DNA of 64,000 nt from Rhizophagus clarus (lineage: Eukaryota > Glomeromycota > Glomeromycetes > Glomerales > Glomeraceae), in NCBI GenBank assembly GCA_015698045.1, contig BLAL01000196.1:558001-622000 (forward strand), given 5' to 3'. The translations under genes were made by a program, and so were the position numbers. Numbering within the stretch: the first letter of the stretch is position 1; every line of letters begins with the position of its first letter. The notes under the pieces are model-generated. The model was not told the origin of the DNA and did not search any database. It was given only the letters and a program-made list of their open reading frames with translations. Positions 47,883-58,789 of the stretch are shown in pieces.

Positions 47883-49267
47883 ATAATAATTATAATTAGA
47901 TTTTTTTTTTTATTTGTTTATTTATCTCTTTAGATTTATTTTATTTTAAATTCGAATTAGTAAAAGCTTTGTTATTAATAGTATTAATAGATTAATGAAA
48001 GTCTTTGGTTTTATTTAAAAAACAATCAAAAAGTTTGAAAATAATTAAAAGAAATTTTAGATATATATTAGTAAGATGAATCTGCAACTATAGTTGTTTC
48101 ATTATATTCATTATAATTAAGTCCAATTAAAATATATCTTTATAATCAAAAATCAAGAATCAGATTCAGAAATTAACTTTGTAAAATGAAAAGGGAAACA
48201 TACCTTTAATTAGACATAGTATTATAAAGCTGGTTCTCTGCCTGATCTCATCATAATACTTTTTTTGGTTTTGTGCTAACAATATTACTTCATTCAAAAA
48301 ATATCAAAGATAATTTATCAAAAGATTCTTTTAAAAAAAGCATTTATCAAAAAAAAAAAAAATTTTTTTTTTTAGAAGTATTTATTAGAAAAATTTTTTT
48401 GTTGAAAAAAAGGAGAAAAAAATTACGAGACTTTTAAAATATTATTTACATGGTGGCATCAATATCTGTTATTTACGTGGGTGGGTAAAGTAAAAGTTTG
48501 TGATAATCCTATAAATTCGCATATGAAGGACTTTACTAATAGATATTTTTAACACCTTCTGTTCTCCTTTTGGATAAACAAACTGACGCCTTACTCTCAA
48601 CTGACAAACGTCCACGTTTATCAACCCAATATTTAGCCTGGAATCGTTCCTTGAGGTCACTTACGCTTCCTGGTGAACTTTCGTCCCTTTTCACAATGTT
48701 CATAGAAAAGAAAAATACCGTAATCGACTTTTTTTCAACGACCAATCCAAAATAGTTTATTAACTCAACTAAGCAATCAGAAGAAATTTAATCAATATGA
48801 AAACCAAACAATATCATAGAAATCTATCACGAATACTACTACATTTCTCTCATATGGAAATCCGTATTTATCTTAGACGTCTTATTTACACAACCCTATA
48901 TCCACTAGGACTAGTATTTCTCAAATATTGAAGCCCAATTCCTATTATCACAAGCAACTTCTTATCTCTGTTTCTTGGTACTCTCACCGATTTGAAGACA
49001 AATTTGACTTCCAAAACATTATAGAAATTTCTTTTTTTTTTACATTATTTTATACTTTTTCGCAAATTTTGGTTTATTGACATTACTGATATAGTTATAT
49101 TTGTGCGCGCAGTCCAATTGGAACATTTATCTTAACGGCAGACGACAGGCGACCCTACTTCAGTTATTGAATTGTACTCTACATATATTTTTATAATATA
49201 TATGTAGTTTGTATTAAGTATGTTCGCAGTTCAGTGTTTTATTGATTACAATATAATGTATGTAGAG
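47883..49267. other. Gene-free stretch
   Basis: 1.4 kb without a gene I can support. Overlapping frames on both strands at 48469-48755 (minus: VSDLKERFQAKYWVDKRGRL) look slightly coding-like but have no start or partner exons and no recognised family. Poly-A/T runs lie near 48350-48420. Confidence 0.4.
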
Positions 49268-49599
49268 CAGTGTTGGCCAGTGACCCAAATGACCTCAAAT
49301 GACCCAAATGACTGGTCACGTGTCATTTGGGTCATTTCAACGTTAAATGACAAATGACCTAGTCATTTAAAAATTACGTCATAATTCTGACCAATACAAT
49401 TCCAATATTTTATGGATAAAAATTTTCATGTGATACTATAAATTCATAATTCTAGTCGGAATCATAAACCTGGCCTAAATTATAAAGCATTAATTTTAAA
49501 TGACTCAAATGACAAATGACCCTAATGACTAGGTCATTCAAAGGTCATTTAGGGGTCATCTCAAAATGGACAAATGACCTGGTCATTTGCCCATCACTG
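49268..49599. mobile_element. hAT-like MITE with CAGTG termini and AAATGAC repeats
   Basis: Ends CAGTGTTGGCC (left) and the complement of CAGTGATGGGC (right) are typical hAT-type termini. The interior is full of direct and inverted AAATGAC / GTCATTT words (over fifteen copies) plus a CACGTG. A TGTAGAG word flanks both sides (49261-49267 and 49603-49609), suggesting an imperfect target duplication offset by three bases on the right. No ORF. Confidence 0.75.
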
Positions 49600-49946
49600 A
49601 ATTGTAGAGTGAAAAACGAGTGTAATGTCTATCAGAGTGATAATTTAGAATAAAATAAGAATAAATTAGATTTTAATAATATGGAAAATGATGATTCAGA
49701 GGTTAATGATTCAGATGAAAAAAAGAAATTATAGATGATATTTACTGCAACAGTTTTCGGCTTCCTCTTCTGAAATACCAGCCTCATCAAATGTAATATC
49801 ACTTGAGATTTTCATTAATATATGTCATGTTTTAATACCCGATATGAAAAAAAAAGACAAAGAAAAACGTGTATCATACAAAAAACGCGACTAATAATCT
49901 AATTTTTAAGGAGACATCGTACAGACAAACGTACAGATGATAAAAG
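49600..49946. other. Spacer between two MITEs
   Basis: About 350 bp. A short plus-strand patch starting MENDDSEVNDSDEKKK at 49681 ends quickly at a stop. Nothing else is recognised. Confidence 0.35.
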
Positions 49947-50241
49947 TAGTGCTTCGATCCGGATGAAATCCGTCATCCGGATTGAATAACGATTTAATCC
50001 GGATGAAAACTGTTATTTAACGAAAATCCGGATAAAAAAAAATATTATTTCAAAAATCCAGTCCTACCATTATATGCGCAACGTCAAGCACTCATAAATT
50101 GTTAAAATCTGATCATTGGTTTCGGAAATATTATAAGTTATCCGAAACCTGTCATCCGTCGGTTCAAGTCGCGGGTTTCGTCCGGATTTTCGGTTTAATC
50201 CGGATCAATCCGGATCAATCCGTACCCGGATCGAAGCACTA
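49947..50241. mobile_element. hAT-like MITE with perfect 8-bp target-site duplication
   Basis: Terminal inverted repeats TAGTGCTTCGATCCGG (left; right end complementary with one difference, GATCGAAGCACTA) bound a 295-bp element rich in ATCCGGAT words. The 8-bp GATAAAAG occurs directly outside both ends (49939-49946 and 50242-50249), the duplication length of hAT transposases. There is no coding capacity, so it depends on a transposase elsewhere. Confidence 0.9.
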
Positions 50242-50366
50242 GATAAAAGCTATATAGATCCAAGATTAAAAGCAAATCTGATATACAAATTTATCCGAAT
50301 TTATCCAAAAATATCCGTAAAATTATGGCAAGCCGCTCTGGTCAAAAGTCCGCTGCAATTGCAGCG

Positions 50367-50564
50367 GGTACCTGCTAGATTTGCGGCGGGTAGCCGCTGG
50401 ATTTGTGGCAGGTACCTGCTAGATTCACAGCAGGTAGCCGCTAGATTTGCGGCAGGTAGCCGCTGGATTTGCGGCAGGTACCTGCTGGATTCGCAGCAGG
50501 TAGCCGCTAGATTTGCGGCAGGTACCTGCTAAATTCGCAGCAGGTACCCGCTGGATTTGCGGCA
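50367..50564. repeat. 22-bp minisatellite, left arm (9 units)
   Basis: Units begin exactly at 50367, 50389, 50411 and so on to 50543, with a partial tenth at 50565. The consensus is GGTACCTGCTAGATTTGCGGCA, with GGTAGCCGCT as the alternative head. Each unit centres on the palindrome GCAGGTACCTGC or the variant GCGGGTAGCCGC. It is much more G+C-rich than its surroundings. Confidence 0.95.
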
Positions 50565-50957
50565 GGTACCTGACAGGTTACAAATATGGTATTGTATTTT
50601 TTTCTGGTTCAAAAAATCTTTTTTGGTTTCACATTTATAGTAATCTACCGAATTATTGGATCCAAGTTTTGATGTTTCCTTTTTTAGCAATGATTTTTGT
50701 CTCTAATTCTGCCCATCGCTATAAATTTTGCTGGAATTATAAATATATAACAGACTGTAAAACTCAATTATGATTTTACTTTCATTAATCAAAAAGGTTT
50801 AGAAAATTTCTAAATTTCGCCTCAGATTATTATCATCACAAATTATTATATTATTACCTCAGATATTACAATAGCAATATTGAAAGAATCATTATTTTTT
50901 ACACGGTTTGATTTGCTGAAAAAATTCTTTTTTATATTATACGGAAAAATGCATTTT

Positions 50958-52855
50958 TAATTAAACACTTTAATAAACATTTTTTTAATTAAACGCCTTA
51001 AATTAGCCATTTAAAAAATGCGTTTTAACGTTTTTTTTTAAATTATCTGCCTAAAAAAATGTATTTTAATAAAAAATTAAAAAAATGTATTTTAGTAAAA
51101 AATTAAAAAAATGTGTTTTAGTAAGAAATTAAAAAAAAGTATTTTAATTAAACGCTTCAAAAAAAATGTTTTTTTAAATTGACCACTAAAAAACAGAGTT
51201 TTTTAAAGTTAGTGCTTAGAAAAAACGTATTTATAATTAAAAAGCTTTAAAAAAAATCATTTTTTTAAATTAAACGCTTAAATAAATTATTTTAGCATTT
51301 TTTTTTAAATTAACTGCTTAAAAAAAAAGATTTTTAAATTTAATGCTAAAAAAAAATAAAGTATTTAGTGTTTTTTTTAATTAAACGCTTAAGAAAAAAA
51401 TTTTTGATGTTTTTTTTTTTAAATTAAATGCTTAAAAAAAACGTAAAAACGTTTTTTTTATTAATTACTTTAAAAAAAAGTTAAAAAAAACTTTTTTTTT
51501 AAATTAAACACTTAAATAAATGTATTTCAGCGGTTTTTTTTTAAATTAACTGTTTAAAAAAGTTTTTTAAATTTAATGCTTAAAAAAAAAACATTTTAAA
51601 TTTAACACTAAAAAAACATTTTTTTAAAATTAAACGCTTAAGAATAGATTAACATTTTTTTAAAATTAGACACTCAAAAATAAAGTATTTTGGTGTTTTT
51701 TTTTTAATTATTAAACGGTTAAGAAAAAAATTTTTTAAGGTTTTTTTTTAAATTAACCGCTTAAAAAATGTTGAAAGAACAGTTGAACATTTTTTTATTA
51801 ACTACTTTAAAAAAACTGTCAAAAAACGTTTTCTTTAAATTAAATGCTTAAATAAATGTATTTTAGCAAAAGTTTTAAATTTAATGCTTAAAAAAAACAT
51901 CTTTAAAATTAGACACTTAAAAATAAAATATTTTAGTGTTTTTTTTTTTAATTAAACGCTTAAGAAAAAAGTTTTTACCATTTTTTTTTTAAATTAACAC
52001 TTAAAAAAAATGTTGAAAGAACGGTTTAACATTTTTTTTATTAACTACTTTAAAAAAAACCATTAAAAAAAATGTTTTTAAATCAAAAAAACTTTTTTAT
52101 TTAGGCGGTTAATTTAAAAAAAAACGCTAAAATACATTTATTTAACACTTAAAAAAAACATTTTTAAAATTAGATGCTTAAAAATAAAAATATTTTAGTG
52201 TTTTTTTTAATTAAACGCTTAAGAAAAAGTTTATTACCGTTTTTTTTAAATAACCACTTAAAAAAAATGTTGAAAGAACGGTATAACATTTTTTTTATTA
52301 ACTACTTTAAAAAAAACCCGTTAAAAAAAACGTTTTTTAAATCAAATGCTTAAATAAATGTATTTTAGCGTTTTTTTTAAATTAACTGCTTAAATAAAAA
52401 AGTTTTTTAAATTTAACGCTTAAAAAAAAACGTTTTTAAAATTAGATGCTTAAAAATAAAATATTTTAGTGTTTTTTTTAATTAAATGTTTAAGAAAAAA
52501 GTTTTTTAACATTTTTTTAAATTCAACGCTTAAATAAATGTATTTTAGCGTTTTTTTTGAAATTAACTGCCTAAGAAAAAGTTTTTTAACAATTTTTTAA
52601 ATTAAACACGTCTTTTTTTATTAATTACTTTAAAAAGATGCTAAAATACATTTATTTAAGCGTTTAATTTAAAAAAAAAAACATTTTTTTGAAACATTTA
52701 ATTTTTTACTAAAATACGTTTTTTTAATCGGTTAGCTTAAGGTGTTTAATTATAAAAACTTTTTTTTTTTAAGTGTTAAATTTAAAAAGTTTTTTTTAAG
52801 CGTTTAATTAAAAAATGATTAATTAAAAAAAATCATTTTTTAAAGCGTTTAATTT
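50958..52855. repeat. A/T-rich core repeats of the foldback element
   Basis: More than thirty variants of TTTTTTAAATTAAACGCTTA with A-runs of 6-9 bases between, and in parts the reverse complement TAAGCGTTTAATTTAAAAAA (notably 52100-52140 and 52640-52850). Larger blocks repeat too: a segment with AATGTTGAAAGAACGGT recurs at about 51766, 52007 and 52267. Nothing coding. Confidence 0.9.
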
Positions 52856-53243
52856 AAAATGCATTTTCCCGTATAATAAATAGATAATATATTTTTTCAG
52901 CAAATCATATCATATATAAAAACTAATGTGATTCTTTCAATATTGTTATTGTGATATCTAAGGTAATAGTATAATAATTTGTGATAATAATCTGAGGCAG
53001 AATTTAGAAATTTTCTGAATCTTTTTGGTTAGCGAAAGTAGAAATCATAATTGAGTTTTACATTCTGTTAAATATTTATAATTCCAGCAAAATTTATAGC
53101 AATGGGCAGAATTAGAGACAAAAATCATAGCCAAAAAAGGAAACATCAATCTTGGATCCAATAATTTGGTAGATTACTATAAATGTGAAACCAAATAAGA
53201 TTTTTTGAACCAGAAAAAATATAATACCATATTTGTAACCTGT

Positions 53244-53463
53244 CAGGTACCTGCCACAAATCCAGCGGGTACCTGCTGCAAATTCAGCAGGTACCTGCTG
53301 CAAATCCAGCGGCTACCCGCTGCGAATCCAGCAGGTACCTGCCGCAAATCCAGCAGGTACCCGCCGCAAATTTAGCAGGTACCTGCTGTGAAAGTAGCAG
53401 GTACCTGCCACAAATTCAGCGGGTACCTGCTGTAAAAGCAGCAGGTACCTGCTGCAATTGCGG
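53244..53463. repeat. 22-bp minisatellite, right arm (10 units, inverted)
   Basis: Units start at 53244 and every 22 bp to 53442, in the opposite orientation to the left array; consensus CAGGTACCTGCTGCAAATCC. Unit number differs from the left arm, so the arrays have changed since the inversion arose. Confidence 0.95.
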
Positions 53464-53490
53464 CAGACTTTTGTCTTGAACGGCTTGCCA

Positions 53491-54235
53491 TATAAAATCC
53501 GTAAAATTTATCTGTGGCTGAAAATTATCATCAGGATATTCGTATATCTAAGTATCCGGATAGATCATCCACGAATCTAACCACTATAGTATAGCTACAG
53601 TAGTCTAGGCACGAATCATTTGAATCACTGCGATATTAACATCAAGAGACAAATATCTAAACATCATTTAATTTTTGTACAACTCTTGAAAAATCATCCA
53701 TTTCTTACCGATTAGCCAATAGAAGAAACAGATTATTATCTTTCTTTATCACCTATTTAATTAATTTTAATTAATTCGAGATAAAACAAAGTAATTCTGT
53801 AAATAAGATTGTTTTCCAAAAAAAAAAAAAAGATTTTATTAATAAAATCGGTTTGAAATAATGTCTACAATCATATATCTTTCCTTTTATAGATAATTCC
53901 AACCAAAACTATTACCATTTTTTAAATTTTTAGATCTTAACAAGTAACGGAATTTTGACTTGAACGTAGCATACGCACTTATAGAATAAAAGTCCTAGTT
54001 GCTATCATATTTGTGAGTTGATATATATAAAACGTCAATAGAGAATTATTCAGAAAAAAAAGACAATATGATAAATGTCGTCGTGCATTAATTAGAAAGA
54101 AATCGTACAACATTATCCAAGTTTTTGGATAAATTTAATTATAAATAAAATGAAGTATTAAATAGTAAAAATAATAAATAAATAATATAAACATATAATT
54201 AATCATAAATTAATCATCTATTCAACTCTTAACAT
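53491..54235. other. Gene-free stretch
   Basis: 745 bp between the foldback element and family A copy 3. No gene, repeat or site recognised. A/T tracts only. Confidence 0.45.
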
Positions 54236-55997
54236 CTACTCAACTAAAAAAATATAAGCGTCATAAAAAGATTTTTTAATAAGTTTCCAATATCGATTTA
54301 ATTTTTCAGAAAATTTTTCATCTTTTTCATCTTCCTCGTCATCATCGTCATCATCGTCATCCAAATCATTCGAATACTCAAATTCCTTATCCATTATAGG
54401 ATTAAACTTCACTAAAAATTAAATTAGATGAATACTTAGTGATTATTATTAAAATCAGAAATAAATAAATAAAATAAAATAAATAAAAACATAAAATACT
54501 TACAGCGAAATATGAGATTACTACCAAAGTTTCGGTGACATAAAATTGTATTTATAAACGTCAATCCAAGTAAAATTAGTCCTACGATTCCTATAAAAAT
54601 AAATGATTTAAATTTATCGATTAGAATCGATTTTTAGATTTAAGTTTGACATTTAAAATAATGACTTACCGCTTATCTGAAATATATAAAGAATAAACCA
54701 ATAAAAAGTAAAAAAAGAAACACTCTGTACAATAAGAGCAACATAAATTAAAAAAATACTAGATTTTAATTCTTGTCTAACCTAAGTTAAATTTAACGAA
54801 AAAAAAAAAATTAAAAGTTTATATTTTGACAAGGTTAATTAAATAAATATACTTACAATTTTTAAACTGAACGTTAAAGTAAATAATGGCAAAAAATTTA
54901 TCACCATAAAACATATATCAATGAAATCTAAATAAATAATTCTTAATTGACCACTGACACAATAAATGAGTAGTTATTAACATCATACATACTCGCAAAG
55001 GTAGGATTGTAAAAAGCGCTAAAAGCAAGACTAAATACGAAAATAGATTGTAATAATAAATATAATAAAAAATTATAAAATTCGTATGTAACGTAAGACT
55101 CTAATATTAAAAAAATTAAGATTAGGTTTAGAGTTGTAAAAATATAAGTGTACATTTTTTTTTTAAAAAAAAATGATTATAAATTAGTACTAATAAATAA
55201 TTTTTTATAATGAAATACTTACTTTTTAAGATATCATTTGATATTAAAATTTCGGTGTGTGAAATAACATTCCAATAACTAATTTTTATGACTTATTAAA
55301 TAGTTGCTTAGAAAATTTAATTTTCAATTTGAATTTTCATTTGACTTACTTATTTCTCCACATAATAATAATTAAAACAATATATAAAATGACAAAAAAT
55401 ATTATTATAGCAATAGCAATAATATTTGGAAAAATCAATGTCATTCTGTACAACTTCTCATTAGTAATCTCATAATTTGATTGGAGACCTTGTAATTTAC
55501 CGATGACGTTAGGTTTTATTACTATTTTTTTTTGTTAAAAAAAAAATAACGTTATTGGAGAAAGTTAACGTAAATGAATGAAAGAAATAAGTTTATATTA
55601 CTTGGAGAAAAAAGAAACCAATCAACATGCGTGTGGGCTATGTTAGCCATTGTATACCGCACAACATCAATTAAAATAATACTTTGCATCATATTTACTA
55701 TACAAAAAGCTGATAAATGAAGTAAAGTTTTTTTGAAATACTGTTTTATGAACGAAATAGTAATAATATTTTAGTATAATAAATATGAAAAAAGTTAGTA
55801 AAAGAAAAGCAATTTACAGTATATATTCCTGATATAAAGATTGCTGAGACGAGTACAATCAAAAAATCTGTTCTTATTGGTAATACAACTATGCCTATAA
55901 GGTAAATTATAATTTCGGCAAGAAATATTCCTAGGAATATAATATTGAGGCAACGATTTCGTTTGTTATTTTCTTCATCGTTTGAATGGAGATCCAT
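54236..55997 (-). CDS. Family A copy 3 (intact): eight-TM membrane protein with acidic C-terminal tail
   Basis: Nine exons, every junction GT-AG with matching phase: 55818-55997, 55602-55740, 55350-55521, 55223-55278, 54993-55100, 54857-54927, 54670-54781, 54504-54590 and 54236-54411, for 366 residues. A TACTAAC branch-point sequence is present in intron 1. Hydrophobic segments lie at about residues 17-38, 43-60, 64-85, 130-160, 190-212, 220-240, 248-276 and 282-302. The N-terminus (MDLHSNDEENNKRNR) is polar. A CHRNFG motif follows TM8, then an acidic tail (EYSNDLDDDD, DEEDEKDEK) and a final amphipathic helix. I recognise no family; the topology could be receptor-, transporter- or scramblase-like. 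It is head-to-head with family B copy 3, 601 bp between starts, and is the only intact A member in the window. Confidence 0.78.
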
Positions 55998-56598
55998 TTT
56001 TTTTTATTTTGTTAATCACTCGTTCAGTGCTGCGTATTTAATATAACGCGAAGCGGACCCCGACACCTGAATTAGATCCTGGAACAAGTCCGGATTACTT
56101 GATATAGAAATATTATTATAATTCTGCGCAAAATTGCGGAATTTTTTCGGGTGTTACTGAAGCAGTTGTGTATAAGCCGTGTAGATCAGCGTGGAAGACC
56201 AAGTTTTATCGATTAATAAAAATGACTTACCAGTTACGGTAATAATATCACTGAAAATCATTTATAAAAACGGGAAAACCGAGCGATTTGATGAATTTTA
56301 AGATGTCTCATTTCCGAAGTAAAAGAGTTTATTTTAGCTGGTATGTTTATACATAAATAATTATCCATTCCGGATTTATCATGATTTATCCAGATTCCAC
56401 GGTTTACGATTCTGGATTTGTGATAGAACTCGCGGATTATCCATTCACGGATATGGATATCCACGGGTCATACCACGAACAGATAAATGAAAAAAAATGG
56501 TATATTGGAAATTTTAGTTCACAATAAAAACATTTCAAACTATTCTTTGTAAAAAAAAATATATCAATTGATTTCCACAATAAAATAAAAGAATAAAA
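55998..56598. promoter_or_regulatory. Divergent promoter region of the intact A/B pair
   Basis: 601 bp between the opposing starts of A3 and B3. It is locally G+C-richer than its surroundings around 56040-56190, including TCCGGATTAC and GGGAAAACC words, and contains GGATATGGATATCC near 56448-56463. A tight head-to-head layout is kept in all four pairs, which argues for shared control. No named site is seen. Confidence 0.4.
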
Positions 56599-58068
56599 AT
56601 GTTTTTAGATACAATTTGTAATTATCGATCAACCGAACCGATTTGGTTTAGATTTTTTCGAGGTTTTTTTGCTATTATTCTCACCGGGATAATCATATAT
56701 TATGCATTCATTCAATATCAAAAAGTTGGCACAGAAGCTTCCACTCTTATTAAGTTTGAACAAGTTACAGGTAAAAAAAAAAAAAGTTTATTTTTTTTAT
56801 GAAGAATTCAAATTTAATATAAATTAATAAATATTTTTGAAAATAGAACATATACTTAATATGAGTGTGTGTACCGGAATTCCTAACGGGATTGAATTTA
56901 TATCTGATGCAGCAGATGCAGTAACCGACGTTACAAAATTCCGTAAAAATGTTAGTTTGTATAATAATGATTTTTGGCTGAATATCACTATTAATACTAC
57001 TAATAACAATAATATGAATGAAAACATATCTCATAATTTTAATGGTTCTTATTGTAATCCTTATACTATCCCTAATAATTTGTTATTTTTAAGTCTTGAA
57101 TCATTTCAATTTTCATTCGATAACAAACCTGATCTAATTTTCAATTATGATACATACGATTTGTATAATGCAATAACTAATAATAATATCACATTTGGCG
57201 ATAATGAAATAAGAACAATAGAAACAGCTCATTTTTCACTTTACCTAGCAAGTGCATATCTTATAACTTATAAACCGATCATTGTTTATTATGGAGTTGT
57301 ACATATATTAGAATTGAATCCACGACTAGAACAACTACCCATACAATTAGGATCCAATGAAATATATCTTAATATTCGTCTAAATTTAAATTCAGATATG
57401 TTAAATGCTGGAACTTCTAGAACTGAAACTACAAGACAATATGATTGTAAGTATATACTTTATATTTAAATAAATTTAGATTAAATTAATATAAATATAA
57501 TTTTATTAGACACAGATTTTATATCTAACCTTGGAGGTTTTTATGGTGCTATAGCCGGTAAGCTACAGATGATATTTAAAAAAAAAAAAACATAAATACA
57601 CAGGCTAATAAAATTAACATAATCTATAGGAATCTTTTTTTTATTTTTTGGAATGCAAAGACATAAACCATGGTAAGTAATATATATTGCCTATTAATAA
57701 TTTAATAATTAAGAAGTTTTATATATGTATAATAACTGATCTTTTTTTATATTAAAAGGGGTTTGGCACAAAAATATCTTTTTTCTTGCACGCGTTGTAG
57801 AAAAAGTTTAAAGATATATTTTGCAAGAAAATATGTTTCATCTGCTGGTATTCCATTAGTTGAAAAAATCAATAAAAGACCTGAAGGATCATCTTTAGAG
57901 GAAAGGGTTCAAATTTTAGAAACTTTATTACGAGATTATTATTTAGATGATTATTATCTCAAAAAAGTCAAAGATGTTAGAACTAAACACAAAAAACTTG
58001 TTAAAAAATACAATGAAATGAACAGGCAAGGCATAGAAAATACAGAACTTAATACTCTCATAGTTTAA
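56599..58068 (+). CDS. Family B copy 3 (intact): two-TM glycoprotein-like protein with CxxC and coiled-coil tail
   Basis: Five exons in phase: 56599-56770, 56847-57446, 57510-57557, 57630-57672 and 57759-58068, coding 390 residues. Residues 1-18 are polar (RSTEPIWFRFFRG just before TM1); TM1 lies at about 20-38. The large middle part, about 40-260, carries at least six N-x-S/T sequons (NMS, NVS, NIT, NIS, NGS, NIT), pointing to a luminal or extracellular ectodomain. TM2 lies at about 262-283 (NLGGFYGAIAGIFFLFFG), followed by MQRHKPWGLAQKYLFSC. The tail has CTRC, basic residues and a strong coiled coil (SLEERVQILETLL, TKHKKLVKKYNEMN). The N-terminus and tail are therefore on the same, probably cytosolic, side. 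The family is not recognised. It pairs with family A copy 3 on the other strand. Confidence 0.8.
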
Positions 58069-58789
58069 ATAATTATTAAAGATCAATTTGTAATTAGATT
58101 ATTTTTTAATGATTTATTTTGGTTTGCTTTTTTTTTTTATATTACCCTATTTTCAATTTGAATTTTCTAATTTATTAAAGATTAATGAAAATTTCTAAAA
58201 CTTATTTAAGAGGGAATAATTAAACTTTGATTCATTAATTTAAAATAATTGTAAAAATACGCCTAGAATGGCTAATTCTCTTTATATATGATATTAATAT
58301 ACTAGGTAAACGGAAGCCCTTAAGTTGCTAAATAATTATGTTACAAAAAAAATGTGTTATGGATAAAAATTTAAGTGGAACTGTGGAAGAAAGAATATAG
58401 ATCTCAAATTTGTCTAATACAGTAAATACTGTACGCTTACGCTTCGAACAAAACTTCCGAAAGATTCAAATAATGTTTATAAAAATAAAAATGTATAAAT
58501 GTAATAACGAAATTTAAAATATTTTGTAGGATTTAAAAATTGATTCGAATACTAGAATTAAATCTAATTATTATTTGAAAGTGGCACAATGCACGAGTGT
58601 TATTAAACATATGATACAAACACTCGCACTTACAAATCAAAAGAACTTTTTAGTCTATAAGATGAATAGATGGCCTGTTAATATGTTTTGGAAAAAATGA
58701 CTATGTGGCATTGGATATCGTACTGTACATATTTATCATAATTATAATAAAGGCTGTCGTGTATTAATAAGGAAGTTTTACATTAATTT
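58069..58789. other. Gene-free stretch
   Basis: About 720 bp between B3 and A4, where both 3' ends face each other. No gene or element recognised. Confidence 0.4.

Larger units (their letters stand above)
50326..53490. mobile_element. 3.2-kb foldback element with ~630-bp inverted arms and TA flanks
   Basis: Left end TGGCAAGCCGCTCTGGTCAA and right end (complement TGGCAAGCCGTTCAAGACAA) are inverted, and TA flanks both (50324-50325, 53491-53492). The arms, 50326-50957 and 52856-53490, match inverted along their whole length, each carrying a 22-bp minisatellite. Between them lies 1.9 kb of repetitive A/T sequence. No transposase or intact gene is present. Frames at 50513-50773 (+) and 53112-53303 (-) are mirror images of each other through the minisatellite and are not genes. 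The TA flank is compatible with a Tc1/mariner-type or other TA-targeting enzyme. The class is uncertain. Confidence 0.88.

Noticed and set aside
50513-50773. 86-codon frame (and the similar 53112-53303 minus-strand frame)
   Set aside because: Both cross the 22-bp minisatellite and are mirror copies due to the inverted arms; the repeat length is not a multiple of three.
50367-53463. CRISPR-like array
   Set aside because: The 22-bp units are contiguous without spacers, and the genome is eukaryotic; it is a minisatellite.
55746-55997. Reading family A exon 1 as a complete 83-residue protein
   Set aside because: A GT donor after GIYT at 55817, a TACTAAC branch-point sequence and an in-phase next exon show that the frame past 55818 is intron.
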